DNA of 64,000 bases from Cylindrotheca closterium (GCA_933822405.4 CAKOGP040001869.1:206816-270815); one strand, 5' to 3'. Positions 1 through 10,036 are shown, counted from the stretch's first letter. The notes: generated by a model from the letters alone, not told the origin. Numbers and translations: made by a program.

Positions 1-58
1 CATCGATAGTACCAGGAGTGACCTTTGGTTGTGTGAGGTTCATGGTTTGTGTCTTCAT
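1..58 (-). CDS. DOIS/DHQS-like cyclase, copy 0 (5' end only)
   Basis: These are the first 19 codons of a fifth array copy, cut by the left edge of the window. The ATG is at 58 and the encoded start (MKTQTMNLTQ) matches copies 1-4. The 5' flank matches copy 1 until about 192 and then diverges. The spacing to the next copy (start codons 58 and 2497) is 2,439 bp, shorter than the 3,117-bp period seen to the right, so this junction lacks the small-frame spacer found between the other copies. Confidence 0.85.
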   Translation of the reverse strand, partial: MKTQTMNLTQPKVTPGTID

Positions 59-137
59 TGTTGTTGTTGTTGTTTTGTTTAGTTGGTTGTATTGTTCAAC
101 TTTTTGTGTTTGGTGAATTGTGAGAGATGAATTGGAA

Positions 138-973
138 TGCAAAAAAAAGTGAGGAGGGAAACGCGCTTCTGGGAACGGTCGTGGCGGGCGCGATTTTTCA
201 TCAAGAGGTTTAGTTTACGGCCCACAGCCACAAATTCTCAGTCGATTTGGGAAGAGTTAACCCAAATTTATAGACAAGAGGACAGGAAAGCGTCGTTTAT
301 AGCGCTTGCCACAAGTAATATTCTACTGTACGAAACTACCGTACAGAAAGGATATGTAGAAAGTACGAAAGATTGCACGTGGAAAACGTCATTGGCGAAG
401 CTAATTGCTTAGAAAGTTCTCGATGAGAATTGATTCAAATGTAATTTCAATTGAACCGCCAGAGATCCCTGCAATTAGTGAAGCGTTTGCTGCAGACACT
501 CAACCTTTTGAGTCCCACAACCATGTTTTCGTCGATGACGACTGATGACGGAGCGCTTTTTAAAAAAACAATGATGACTCACACAGCAGTCGTGGAAGAG
601 TGGTTGGCAGCAACGGGGACCTAAGGCTACCTGTAAAATAGGTAATTGTACGCGGTTTTGTCTTCGAATCGCAATACTGTACCTAGTAGCAAGGTACTCG
701 CTCTATAGGCACCGTACAATACATGATTATTCTAATGGTTGCCTTCAACAACAATTTTCAACAGATACTATAGATCAGGAAGAAGACGCCATTATTCTAA
801 TGGTTGCAGCAATTTTCAACACATATTGATCTGGACAACGCAAGCGTGATGCTTGAGTTGTACAGGATGCGGGAAAACAAACCTAGTACCAGATTCTTCA
901 TGTGAAATATAATTTAATAGTACATTCTATTTGGTGCTATCTTTTTTCGTAAGATGGAAAAATCATTAGCTGC
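138..973. other. Spacer between cyclase copies 0 and 1
   Basis: I see no gene here. The right part of the 5' flank is a diverged version of the array spacer. A short direct duplication built on TTATTCTAATGGTTGC lies near 730 and 792. The last ~60 bp before 974 (a conserved stretch with AAGATGGAAAAATCATTAG) recurs downstream of every cyclase copy and is probably the shared 3' UTR. Confidence 0.5.
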
Positions 974-2497
974 TCAACATTGGCATTCCCATGGGTTGCA
1001 ATAGCAGTTACTGATTCCTTGTTGCCGAGTTCCGAATGTCTTGGCAGTCATTGGGTCCCAATCGAACGTAGCAGGACTACTCGAACGATCGCTTCCACTT
1101 TCCATGCTATCGCTGCGACTGTGTGAGCGATCAGATGCTGGATTAGAATCGGAACCATCCGATGCGACAGTGAACCCGGCTGAGGATGGGTGGCCGGTCT
1201 TGAGCGTGTTACTGGCCTCAATAGTGTACAAGTCACTACATCTGTCAGCCTCGTCTCTTCTCTTCATGTGATTTACCAACGCTTGATTGATGACTTCGTT
1301 GTCAACTTCCACAGAAAACGAACCGTCACGATTACAGTGCATTTTGCCAATCTCCGCCAGCAGACCCATAGTGGGCTTCTTGACGTAGTGCTTATCATAG
1401 CACAGCTTGTTCTGGATACCCTCGATTCCAATTCCGTCAGGGACGTAAACAGGAAGGCCAGCTCTTGAGACATAGCTGTAGTGCTCGTCAACTGTGCTCT
1501 CGTCACACACTCCCAGAATATGGCTGACCTCGGCAGTCACACACATTCCAATGGCGACAGCCTCACCGTGCAACAGTGGACTTACACCCTTAGAGTGAAA
1601 GGACAAATGCTCGACAGCGTGGGCAATGGCATGCCCATATTGCGGAACCATCTCATTGAAGTCTGACTCATGGTAATGGGTCAGAGTCGGGACCTTGTGG
1701 TCAATACACTCGCGGCAGACCATCTCGAGGTACTCAGAATTGCGGAGGGCTTGGTGGATATCATTGTCCAATGGATCGACAATGGCCTCAGTCATATTCC
1801 TGGACTGACACAGGGCGTGCTTCAGAGCCTCAGAGATACCATTTAGGATGTGTCTTTTCGACAGGGTTTCCAAGACCTCAGGATCAATAACAATATTGGT
1901 GGCAGGGTAGTATGATCCAAGCAGATTCTTCCCCAGCTGATGGTTCACGGCTTGCTTGAAGTCGATGGCGGCATCAGTCATTCCCATCATGGACGTTGTG
2001 ATGTGAACCAATGTGATACCACGGTAGAGAGACGAGGCGATGAAACCACACAAATTATTCACAACTCCACCACCCAAGGAGATAATGCAAGAGTTCTTGG
2101 AAATACCGGATTCCAGGATCTCATTCACACAGTTAGAGAACACAGCAAGCGTCTTGTGGCGTTCAGCACTGGGATTTCCACTCTCGTCGACGGCATCGGC
2201 GGGAGTGACGATCTTGTACACATCCAATCCTGCGTCGCGGAAACCTTGGAGTACCTTATCACCGTAGACCTCGTCGACTATCTCGTCAACGACGAGGTAG
2301 TTCTTAGCTTCGTGACACAGCGCTGGGACGAACTCTCGCCCTCGAGTCTCCAGCTTACGAAGTGCACCACTTTCAATGATGATGTTTGATTCAAGTGGCT
2401 TACCAGGACGAGCAAATCTATTTCTGTAGACATCGTCTTCATCGATAGTACCAGGAGTGACCTTTGGTTGTGTGAGGTTCATGGTTTGTGTCTTCAT
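974..2497 (-). CDS. Sugar-phosphate cyclase, DOIS/DHQS-like, copy 1
   Basis: Predicted 507-aa NAD-dependent cyclase of the 3-dehydroquinate synthase superfamily. These enzymes oxidise, eliminate phosphate from, and ring-close a sugar phosphate. Visible motifs are the NAD loop LGGGVVNN (141-148), KQAVNHQLGKN (181-191), and likely Zn ligands Glu223 (SEALKH), His289 (QYGHA) and His310 (LLHGEAV). KQAVN is the form I associate with 2-deoxy-scyllo-inosose synthases; dehydroquinate synthases have KTAVN. The substrate is therefore inferred, not shown, and a diverged dehydroquinate synthase is possible. After about residue 410 there is a ~95-residue tail beyond the catalytic core, rich in Ser/Arg/Asp and ending in CYCNPWECQC. 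I chose the ATG at 2497 because the upstream open frame starts at TTG inside a CAA-repeat 5' UTR. No intron is needed. Confidence 0.85.
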   Translation of the reverse strand: MKTQTMNLTQPKVTPGTIDEDDVYRNRFARPGKPLESNIIIESGALRKLETRGREFVPALCHEAKNYLVVDEIVDEVYGDKVLQGFRDAGLDVYKIVTPADAVDESGNPSAERHKTLAVFSNCVNEILESGISKNSCIISLGGGVVNNLCGFIASSLYRGITLVHITTSMMGMTDAAIDFKQAVNHQLGKNLLGSYYPATNIVIDPEVLETLSKRHILNGISEALKHALCQSRNMTEAIVDPLDNDIHQALRNSEYLEMVCRECIDHKVPTLTHYHESDFNEMVPQYGHAIAHAVEHLSFHSKGVSPLLHGEAVAIGMCVTAEVSHILGVCDESTVDEHYSYVSRAGLPVYVPDGIGIEGIQNKLCYDKHYVKKPTMGLLAEIGKMHCNRDGSFSVEVDNEVINQALVNHMKRRDEADRCSDLYTIEASNTLKTGHPSSAGFTVASDGSDSNPASDRSHSRSDSMESGSDRSSSPATFDWDPMTAKTFGTRQQGISNCYCNPWECQC

Positions 2498-2833
2498 TGT
2501 TGTTGTTGTTGTTTTGTTTAGTTGGTTGTATTGTTCAACTTTTTGTGTTTGGTGAATTGTGAGAGACGGATTGGAATGCAAAAAAAAGTGAGGAGGGAAA
2601 CGCGCTTCTGGGAACGGTCGTGGCAGGCGCGATAATTCGCATCAAAGACCTCACAGCCACAAACTCCTAAATTCTCACCAGAGTAGGGTAGAGCAATCCC
2701 GCTGAAAAAGACAAAATTACACGATCGGACGGTCGTTTGATGCCCATTGATACTCCATGTGCGCCGACAGAACTGTACAGTAATACTCGAGTTCTGAATA
2801 CACAAGAATTGCTCACGTGGCAACTGCCACTGA
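2498..2833 (-). promoter_or_regulatory. 5' flank of cyclase copy 1
   Basis: This flank is shared with copies 2-4. It starts with a CAA-repeat leader (TTG repeat on the plus strand), followed by ~300 bp of conserved upstream sequence with a CACGTG palindrome at 2814-2819. The same box sits at 7234, 10351 and 13551 in the other copies, 315-398 bp before the ATG. Conservation here only reflects recent duplication, so a regulatory role is inferred. Confidence 0.4.
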
Positions 2834-4131
2834 GGTTTTTAGCGAATTTTTAGCCAATGAGAGTTAGTCGATTCACTAAATATGAGTCTATTATTAGTGC
2901 TATGAGCCAATCACAGCTCTCTATCACTAATGATGGATTGATTCGACGAACTCAGTTCCACACTAAATTAGTACTCTCCACAGACTTCAAATGATGTTAG
3001 GGGGGATGTTAGGTCCAAGCTCCATGCGGCCCTAGCAGTTTTTCTTTGCCTTATCAAACGACTAAAGACCTTGTCTTAAGGACCAACCTTAGCCCTCGAT
3101 CATGAGGAAGCGCTGTAGATCCCCTAGGATGACTTTGAGCTAACCTGAAGAATGGGATGGTAGGTTGGCACCAACTGAAATTGACTGGTACTACATGAGG
3201 TAATAGATAGATCCAACGATAGAAACTGATTTTTCAATCTTTCAGATAGAGCACTAATATGTATTGTGGAGTATCGTTCAGACTTCTCTGATGGCAGAGT
3301 GAAATCAACTGCTGATACCGGTATAGGTAGGTACGACTACTAGTAGTACTACTTGATAGTAGTAGTCTCTTCACCTTTGGAATCAAGTCATTGTCTCAAA
3401 CTGGTGCAAAAAGGTTGATTGTATTGCCATCAGAGTAGAATATACAATACCCGAATCTGAAAGCATCATCTATGACTATACTGTATCAGACTTTCCTATC
3501 GCGGCTTTGGCCAGCAAGGAACCATGCACTGTTTCTATCTATGTTTTCGCCTGTGAATCTTACTCAAAACCGGTTGATTATTGCATGTCTTCAATCCTGG
3601 AACACCCTTTGCGATGAAATCGGGCTTTGTGGTGGCCCTTACTCATCTTGCTTGGTTCCCAAAATGTTGAGTCCATTGAGGACACCGCCGATTATCTACC
3701 GAATCCACTACTGGCTGGTTCTCGCAAGCCTCGCATAAGTAAGCGTTTCAATAGTATCATAGCAATAGTACCAGCTGCTAGAGTCGAGCAGTATTCATGC
3801 CTTCATTCACCTTGCTTCCAAATGGTTTGTTGTCGACACCAGATCGGGCTGCCGTCTTCACACTGACATCACTTTGTTCTTGAAGTATTCGAGACACCAA
3901 TAATCGCGGTGCGACGCCAGGATCATAGCGTATGCCATCTTGCGACGCCACGTGTGAAACCAGCACTGTGTTGTATAGCCCCTTCATTGCAATCCTATTG
4001 CTTTCTCCTCTTTTCTTCTCTCATCGTTTTTTCCTTCCTTTTCCTTCCTTTTCCTTTCTTCTTCCTTTCTCCCCTTCTTTTCTCCCCGGGGGATCTAGTA
4101 TAAACTGCTCCACCAGCATAAAATAAAAACC
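2834..4131. mobile_element. 1.3-kb insertion in the array, non-coding
   Basis: This 1,298-bp block is present only between copies 1 and 2. At the same place the other spacers carry about 35 bp (roughly from CGATGCCACCAG to GAGAGGTCG). Its ends form an 8-bp inverted repeat, GGTTTTTA at 2834 and TAAAAACC at 4124-4131. I see no target duplication and no credible protein. It contains a long pyrimidine-only stretch (about 4027-4088). It may be a non-autonomous element or filler DNA from a repair event. I do not recognise a transposase. Confidence 0.4.
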
Positions 4132-4603
4132 AAAGTTCTTGATGGTAAATTCAGAAGCGTTTAGTACGGTTAGTATGTTTTCTAGCGGTTCCCACAACTT
4201 CTGTAGAACAAGACGAAACGCTTTTCAAAACCGTGATGAATGATGACTCAGGTCCATCCCCTAAATGAAAGCAGCAGTCAGATGTTTCGTTGGCAACATG
4301 AGAAATGTCAAGAACCGACTATTGGTTCTGAATGTGGACCGCTTAGTACCTGGTAGCCAACACTCAGAAAATGGCAAGATGTGCCACCAACCGTAGCCAA
4401 AAACACTAGAGTAAAAGGGTTGGTGCCTACAGGCAAGGAGGATGTTACAGTCTGATGTGGTACTCGGTCACTACTAAGCCGACGAGAGATGACAAAACAG
4501 ATGCATCTAGTTGTATACCAATATTTATAAGCTTACTACTAGTAATATGAAATTTGCACTCTATTTGGTGTCTTGTGTATGGTATAATCAATCGTTGTGC
4601 TCC
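4132..4603. repeat. Array spacer, left part
   Basis: This is the first instance of the spacer repeated at 7289 and 10406. It carries about 40 bp (near 4198-4240) that is absent from the two later spacers, a deletion they share. The part next to 4604 resembles the cyclase 3' UTR, consistent with the adjacent small frame descending from a cyclase 3' end. Confidence 0.6.
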
Positions 4604-4720
4604 TCAACACTTGCAATCCCATGGGTTGCAGCAGTAGCGAACACTTACTCCTTGTTGAGTTCCGAAAGTCTTTGCCCCAGTCATTGCGCCCCCTTCGAAT
4701 GTAGCGAACGATTTCACCAT
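4604..4720 (-). CDS. 38-aa Cys-rich small ORF, cyclase-tail-derived, copy a
   Basis: This small frame (ATG at 4720, TGA at 4604-4606) lies 675 bp downstream of cyclase copy 2 and is homologous to the last ~36 codons of that gene. It contains ATFEGGAMTGAKTFGT and ends YCCNPWDCKC, against ATFDWDPMTAKTFGT and CYCNPWECQC in the cyclase. Three small indels inside the aligned part are all multiples of three and the stop is kept. Upstream, the homologous Ser/Arg segment is frameshifted and interrupted by stops. Several replacements are conservative (D to E, I to V, E to D). It could be a genuine small Cys-rich peptide or a truncated pseudogene that has kept its frame by chance. There is no transcription evidence. 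Confidence 0.4.
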   Translation of the reverse strand: MVKSFATFEGGAMTGAKTFGTQQGVSVRYCCNPWDCKC

Positions 4721-5395
4721 CCAAGCTGTCGCTATGGGGCATGTGAGCGATCAGATGCTGGATTGGAGTGGTCGATTTCGTATCAAGAGGTTCCTTTTTG
4801 GCTAAATTCTCACTGGATTTGAGAGTCCAGCAGAAATGCAAGACAAATATAGTTGGTTATATGTAGGGTCGTTTGACATACAAGTACTCTTGTACATGGA
4901 GCAAATTCCAGTGCGATCCAACTATAGTGGGACATACCTACAGAAATGTGTTATACACAACAGAGACGAGCACGTGACTAGTACCTGGTAGGATACTACC
5001 GGAAGGTCAAACATTTCGAATGCACCCCAATGCGACGATTAGAGAAATTGGGGCAAGGTACAGTACCAGGTACTGTCCCTCGTAAATGGTACAGACCTTG
5101 TGAGTTCGGTTGGATCAAGAGTGGTTGGATGCGTAGTCGGGTACTTTGATAGCCTCGTTTTCGAAACAAACGGTGGAAATGTGTATTCACGTTCGAATAT
5201 TCATACGGTAAGTTTGACACATGCAGCAGTCGAGAGGTATCGATGATAAAAACAATACTTAGCACTGTACTGAACACATAGGTGATCGACTGAAGAATAT
5301 TCGATAAGGTTATTGTTTATACCTTTACTAAATTGGAATGTATATTCTATATATGATGGTGCTATCTTTTGTAAGATGGAAAAATCATTAGCTGC
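4721..5395. repeat. Array spacer, right part
   Basis: This is non-coding sequence between copy 2 and the small frame, repeated exactly 3,117 bp and 6,234 bp to the right. It contains a near-palindrome, GGTACAGTACC followed by GGTACTGTCCC (about 5057-5079), and a CACGTG at 4971-4976, 251 bp before the small-frame ATG. Open frames here start only at TTG or GTG and show no similarity to anything I know. Confidence 0.6.
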
Positions 5396-6919
5396 TCAAC
5401 ATTGGCATTCCCATGGGTTGCAATAGCAGTTACTGATTCCTTGTTGCCGAGTTCCGAATGTCTTGGCAGTCATTGGGTCCCAATCGAACGTAGCAGGACT
5501 ACTCGAACGATCGCTTCCACTTTCCATGCTATCGCTGCGACTGTGTGAGCGATCAGATGCTGGATTAGAATCGGAACCATCCGATGCGACAGTGAACCCG
5601 GCTGAGGATGGGTGGCCGGTCTTGAGCGTGTTACTGGCCTCAATAGTGTACAAGTCACTACATCTGTCAGCCTCGTCTCTTCTCTTCATGTGATTTACCA
5701 ACGCTTGATTGATGACTTCGTTGTCAACTTCCACAGAAAACGAACCGTCACGATTACAGTGCATTTTGCCAATCTCCGCCAGCAGACCCATAGTGGGCTT
5801 CTTGACGTAGTGCTTATCATAGCACAGCTTGTTCTGGATACCCTCGATTCCAATTCCGTCAGGGACGTAAACAGGAAGGCCAGCTCTTGAGACATAGCTG
5901 TAGTGCTCGTCAACTGTGCTCTCGTCACACACTCCCAGAATATGGCTGACCTCGGCAGTCACACACATTCCAATGGCGACAGCCTCACCGTGCAACAGTG
6001 GACTTACACCCTTAGAGTGAAAGGACAAATGCTCGACAGCGTGGGCAATGGCATGCCCATATTGCGGAACCATCTCATTGAAGTCTGACTCATGGTAATG
6101 GGTCAGAGTCGGGACCTTGTGGTCAATACACTCGCGGCAGACCATCTCGAGGTACTCAGAATTGCGGAGGGCTTGGTGGATATCATTGTCCAATGGATCG
6201 ACAATGGCCTCAGTCATATTCCTGGACTGACACAGGGCGTGCTTCAGAGCCTCAGAGATACCATTTAGGATGTGTCTTTTCGACAGGGTTTCCAAGACCT
6301 CAGGATCAATAACAATATTGGTGGCAGGGTAGTATGATCCAAGCAGATTCTTCCCCAGCTGATGGTTCACGGCTTGCTTGAAGTCGATGGCGGCATCAGT
6401 CATTCCCATCATGGACGTTGTGATGTGAACCAATGTGATACCACGGTAGAGAGACGAGGCGATGAAACCACACAAATTATTCACAACTCCACCACCCAAG
6501 GAGATAATGCAAGAGTTCTTGGAAATACCGGATTCCAGGATCTCATTCACACAGTTAGAGAACACAGCAAGCGTCTTGTGGCGTTCAGCACTGGGATTTC
6601 CACTCTCGTCGACGGCATCGGCGGGAGTGACGATCTTGTACACATCCAATCCTGCGTCGCGGAAACCTTGGAGTACCTTATCACCGTAGACCTCGTCGAC
6701 TATCTCGTCAACGACGAGGTAGTTCTTAGCTTCGTGACACAGCGCTGGGACGAACTCTCGCCCTCGAGTCTCCAGCTTACGAAGTGCACCACTTTCAATG
6801 ATGATGTTTGATTCAAGTGGCTTACCAGGACGAGCAAATCTATTTCTGTAGACATCGTCTTCATCGATAGTACCAGGAGTGACCTTTGGTTGTGTGAGGT
6901 TCATGGTTTGTGTCTTCAT
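5396..6919 (-). CDS. Sugar-phosphate cyclase, DOIS/DHQS-like, copy 2
   Basis: 507 codons. The protein reads the same as copy 1 from the ATG to the CYCNPWECQC tail, with NAD loop, KQAVN and the Glu/His/His zinc set intact. The leader differs from copy 1 by two extra triplets in the CAA repeat. It lies downstream of copy 3 in the direction of transcription. Nothing suggests a broken copy. Confidence 0.85.
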   Translation of the reverse strand: MKTQTMNLTQPKVTPGTIDEDDVYRNRFARPGKPLESNIIIESGALRKLETRGREFVPALCHEAKNYLVVDEIVDEVYGDKVLQGFRDAGLDVYKIVTPADAVDESGNPSAERHKTLAVFSNCVNEILESGISKNSCIISLGGGVVNNLCGFIASSLYRGITLVHITTSMMGMTDAAIDFKQAVNHQLGKNLLGSYYPATNIVIDPEVLETLSKRHILNGISEALKHALCQSRNMTEAIVDPLDNDIHQALRNSEYLEMVCRECIDHKVPTLTHYHESDFNEMVPQYGHAIAHAVEHLSFHSKGVSPLLHGEAVAIGMCVTAEVSHILGVCDESTVDEHYSYVSRAGLPVYVPDGIGIEGIQNKLCYDKHYVKKPTMGLLAEIGKMHCNRDGSFSVEVDNEVINQALVNHMKRRDEADRCSDLYTIEASNTLKTGHPSSAGFTVASDGSDSNPASDRSHSRSDSMESGSDRSSSPATFDWDPMTAKTFGTRQQGISNCYCNPWECQC

Positions 6920-7720
6920 TGTTGTTGTTGTTGTTGCTGTTTTGTTTAGTTGGTTGTATTGTTCAACTTTTTGTGTTTGGTGAATTGTGAGAGACGGATT
7001 GGAATGCAAAAAAAAGTGAGGAGGGAAACGCGCTTCTGGGAACGGTCGTGGCAGGCGCGATAATTCGCATCAAAGACCTCACAGCCACAAACTCCTAAAT
7101 TCTCACCAGAGTAGGGTAGCGCAATCCCGCTGAAAAAGACAAAATTACACGATCGGACGGTCGTTTGATGCCCGTTGATACTCAATGTGCGCCGACAGAA
7201 CTATACTCGAGTTCTGAATACACAAGAATTGCTCACGTGGCAACTGCTACTGAGCGATGCCACCAGTACACGTACAGCAGAGAGGTCGAAAGTTCTTGAT
7301 GGTAAATTCAGAAGCGTTTAGTACGGTTAGTATGTTTTCTAGTGGTTCCCACAACTTTGATGACTCAGGTCCATCCCCTAAATGAAAGCAGCAGTCAGAT
7401 GTTTCGTTGGCAACATGAGAAATGTCAAGAACCGACTATTGGTTCTGAATGTGGACCGCTTATTACCTGGTAGCCAACACTCAGAAAATGGCAAGATGTG
7501 CCACCAACCGTAGCCAAAAACACTAGAGTAAAAGGGTTGGTGCCTACAGGCAAGGAGGATGTTACAGTCTGATGTGGTACTCGGTCACTACTAAGCCGAC
7601 GAGAGATGACAAAACAGATGCATCTAGTTGTATACCAATATTTATAAGCTTACTACTAGTAATATGAAATTTGCACTCTATTTGGTGTCTTGTGTATGGT
7701 ATAATCAATCGTTGTGCTCC
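6920..7720. repeat. Array spacer between copy 2 and small ORF b
   Basis: This holds the 5' flank of copy 2 (CACGTG at 7234-7239) followed directly by spacer sequence. The 1.3-kb insertion found left of copy 2 is absent. The ~35 bp at the corresponding site (about 7253-7288) probably show the uninterrupted arrangement. No gene is seen. Confidence 0.6.
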
Positions 7721-7837
7721 TCAACACTTGCAATCCCATGGGTTGCAGCAGTAGCGAACACTTACTCCTTGTTGAGTTCCGAAAGTCTTTGCCCCAGTCA
7801 TTGCGCCCCCTTCGAATGTAGCGAACGATTTCACCAT
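7721..7837 (-). CDS. 38-aa Cys-rich small ORF, copy b
   Basis: Same frame as the one at 4604-4720, shifted by 3,117 bp, with the same stop and ATG. Because the units are recent copies, its integrity is not independent support for function. It shows only that the frame has not broken since the unit was duplicated. Confidence 0.4.
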   Translation of the reverse strand: MVKSFATFEGGAMTGAKTFGTQQGVSVRYCCNPWDCKC

Positions 7838-8512
7838 CCAAGCTGTCGCTATGGGGCATGTGAGCGATCAGATGCTGGATTGGAGTGGTCGATTTCGTAT
7901 CAAGAGGTTCCTTTTTGGCTAAATTCTCACTGGATTTGAGAGTCCAGCAGAAATGCAAGACAAATATAGTTGGTTATATGTAGGGTCGTTTGACATACAA
8001 GTACTCTTGTACATGGAGCAAATTCCAGTGCGATCCAACTATAGTGGGACATACCTACAGAAATGTGTTATACACAACAGAGACGAGCACGTGACTAGTA
8101 CCTGGTAGGATACTACCGGAAGGTCAAACATTTCGAATGCACCCCAATGCGACGATTAGAGAAATTGGGGCAAGGTACAGTACCAGGTACTGTCCCTCGT
8201 AAATGGTACAGACCTTGTGAGTTCGGTTGGATCAAGAGTGGTTGGATGCGTAGTCGGGTACTTTGATAGCCTCGTTTTCGAAACAAACGGTGGAAATGTG
8301 TATTCACGTTCGAATATTCATACGGTAAGTTTGACACATGCAGCAGTCGAGAGGTATCGATGATAAAAACAATACTTAGCACTGTACTGAACACATAGGT
8401 GATCGACTGAAGAATATTCGATAAGGTTATTGTTTATACCTTTACTAAATTGGAATGTATATTCTATATATGATGGTGCTATCTTTTGTAAGATGGAAAA
8501 ATCATTAGCTGC
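7838..8512. repeat. Array spacer, right part, second unit
   Basis: Repeat of 4721-5395, with the CACGTG at 8088-8093. No gene is seen. Confidence 0.6.
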
Positions 8513-10036
8513 TCAACATTGGCATTCCCATGGGTTGCAATAGCAGTTACTGATTCCTTGTTGCCGAGTTCCGAATGTCTTGGCAGTCATTGGGTCCCAA
8601 TCGAACGTAGCAGGACTACTCGAACGATCGCTTCCACTTTCCATGCTATCGCTGCGACTGTGTGAGCGATCAGATGCTGGATTAGAATCGGAACCATCCG
8701 ATGCGACAGTGAACCCGGCTGAGGATGGGTGGCCGGTCTTGAGCGTGTTACTGGCCTCAATAGTGTACAAGTCACTACATCTGTCAGCCTCGTCTCTTCT
8801 CTTCATGTGATTTACCAACGCTTGATTGATGACTTCGTTGTCAACTTCCACAGAAAACGAACCGTCACGATTACAGTGCATTTTGCCAATCTCCGCCAGC
8901 AGACCCATAGTGGGCTTCTTGACGTAGTGCTTATCATAGCACAGCTTGTTCTGGATACCCTCGATTCCAATTCCGTCAGGGACGTAAACAGGAAGGCCAG
9001 CTCTTGAGACATAGCTGTAGTGCTCGTCAACTGTGCTCTCGTCACACACTCCCAGAATATGGCTGACCTCGGCAGTCACACACATTCCAATGGCGACAGC
9101 CTCACCGTGCAACAGTGGACTTACACCCTTAGAGTGAAAGGACAAATGCTCGACAGCGTGGGCAATGGCATGCCCATATTGCGGAACCATCTCATTGAAG
9201 TCTGACTCATGGTAATGGGTCAGAGTCGGGACCTTGTGGTCAATACACTCGCGGCAGACCATCTCGAGGTACTCAGAATTGCGGAGGGCTTGGTGGATAT
9301 CATTGTCCAATGGATCGACAATGGCCTCAGTCATATTCCTGGACTGACACAGGGCGTGCTTCAGAGCCTCAGAGATACCATTTAGGATGTGTCTTTTCGA
9401 CAGGGTTTCCAAGACCTCAGGATCAATAACAATATTGGTGGCAGGGTAGTATGATCCAAGCAGATTCTTCCCCAGCTGATGGTTCACGGCTTGCTTGAAG
9501 TCGATGGCGGCATCAGTCATTCCCATCATGGACGTTGTGATGTGAACCAATGTGATACCACGGTAGAGAGACGAGGCGATGAAACCACACAAATTATTCA
9601 CAACTCCACCACCCAAGGAGATAATGCAAGAGTTCTTGGAAATACCGGATTCCAGGATCTCATTCACACAGTTAGAGAACACAGCAAGCGTCTTGTGGCG
9701 TTCAGCACTGGGATTTCCACTCTCGTCGACGGCATCGGCGGGAGTGACGATCTTGTACACATCCAATCCTGCGTCGCGGAAACCTTGGAGTACCTTATCA
9801 CCGTAGACCTCGTCGACTATCTCGTCAACGACGAGGTAGTTCTTAGCTTCGTGACACAGCGCTGGGACGAACTCTCGCCCTCGAGTCTCCAGCTTACGAA
9901 GTGCACCACTTTCAATGATGATGTTTGATTCAAGTGGCTTACCAGGACGAGCAAATCTATTTCTGTAGACATCGTCTTCATCGATAGTACCAGGAGTGAC
10001 CTTTGGTTGTGTGAGGTTCATGGTTTGTGTCTTCAT
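8513..10036 (-). CDS. Sugar-phosphate cyclase, DOIS/DHQS-like, copy 3
   Basis: 507 codons. By reading, it appears identical to copy 2 across coding sequence, leader and both flanks. All catalytic motifs and the C-terminal Cys tail are present. Copies 2 and 3 are the closest pair: they share a leader and an upstream small deletion (AACTATACTCGAG) that copies 1 and 4 do not have. Confidence 0.85.
   Translation of the reverse strand: MKTQTMNLTQPKVTPGTIDEDDVYRNRFARPGKPLESNIIIESGALRKLETRGREFVPALCHEAKNYLVVDEIVDEVYGDKVLQGFRDAGLDVYKIVTPADAVDESGNPSAERHKTLAVFSNCVNEILESGISKNSCIISLGGGVVNNLCGFIASSLYRGITLVHITTSMMGMTDAAIDFKQAVNHQLGKNLLGSYYPATNIVIDPEVLETLSKRHILNGISEALKHALCQSRNMTEAIVDPLDNDIHQALRNSEYLEMVCRECIDHKVPTLTHYHESDFNEMVPQYGHAIAHAVEHLSFHSKGVSPLLHGEAVAIGMCVTAEVSHILGVCDESTVDEHYSYVSRAGLPVYVPDGIGIEGIQNKLCYDKHYVKKPTMGLLAEIGKMHCNRDGSFSVEVDNEVINQALVNHMKRRDEADRCSDLYTIEASNTLKTGHPSSAGFTVASDGSDSNPASDRSHSRSDSMESGSDRSSSPATFDWDPMTAKTFGTRQQGISNCYCNPWECQC

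Noticed and set aside
1940..2389. 149-codon antisense frame inside each cyclase copy
   Set aside because: It recurs in all copies only because the cyclase is duplicated. It is a mirror of the coding frame and shows no domain or signal.
4539..4841. 100-codon minus frame overlapping the small Cys-rich frame
   Set aside because: It begins at TTG, reads the homologous DNA in a phase unrelated to the cyclase, and has no Met-initiated core. The 38-codon phase matches the cyclase protein instead.
4996..5277. 93-codon minus frame in the array spacer
   Set aside because: It starts at GTG, has no family similarity, and its composition is like non-coding DNA.
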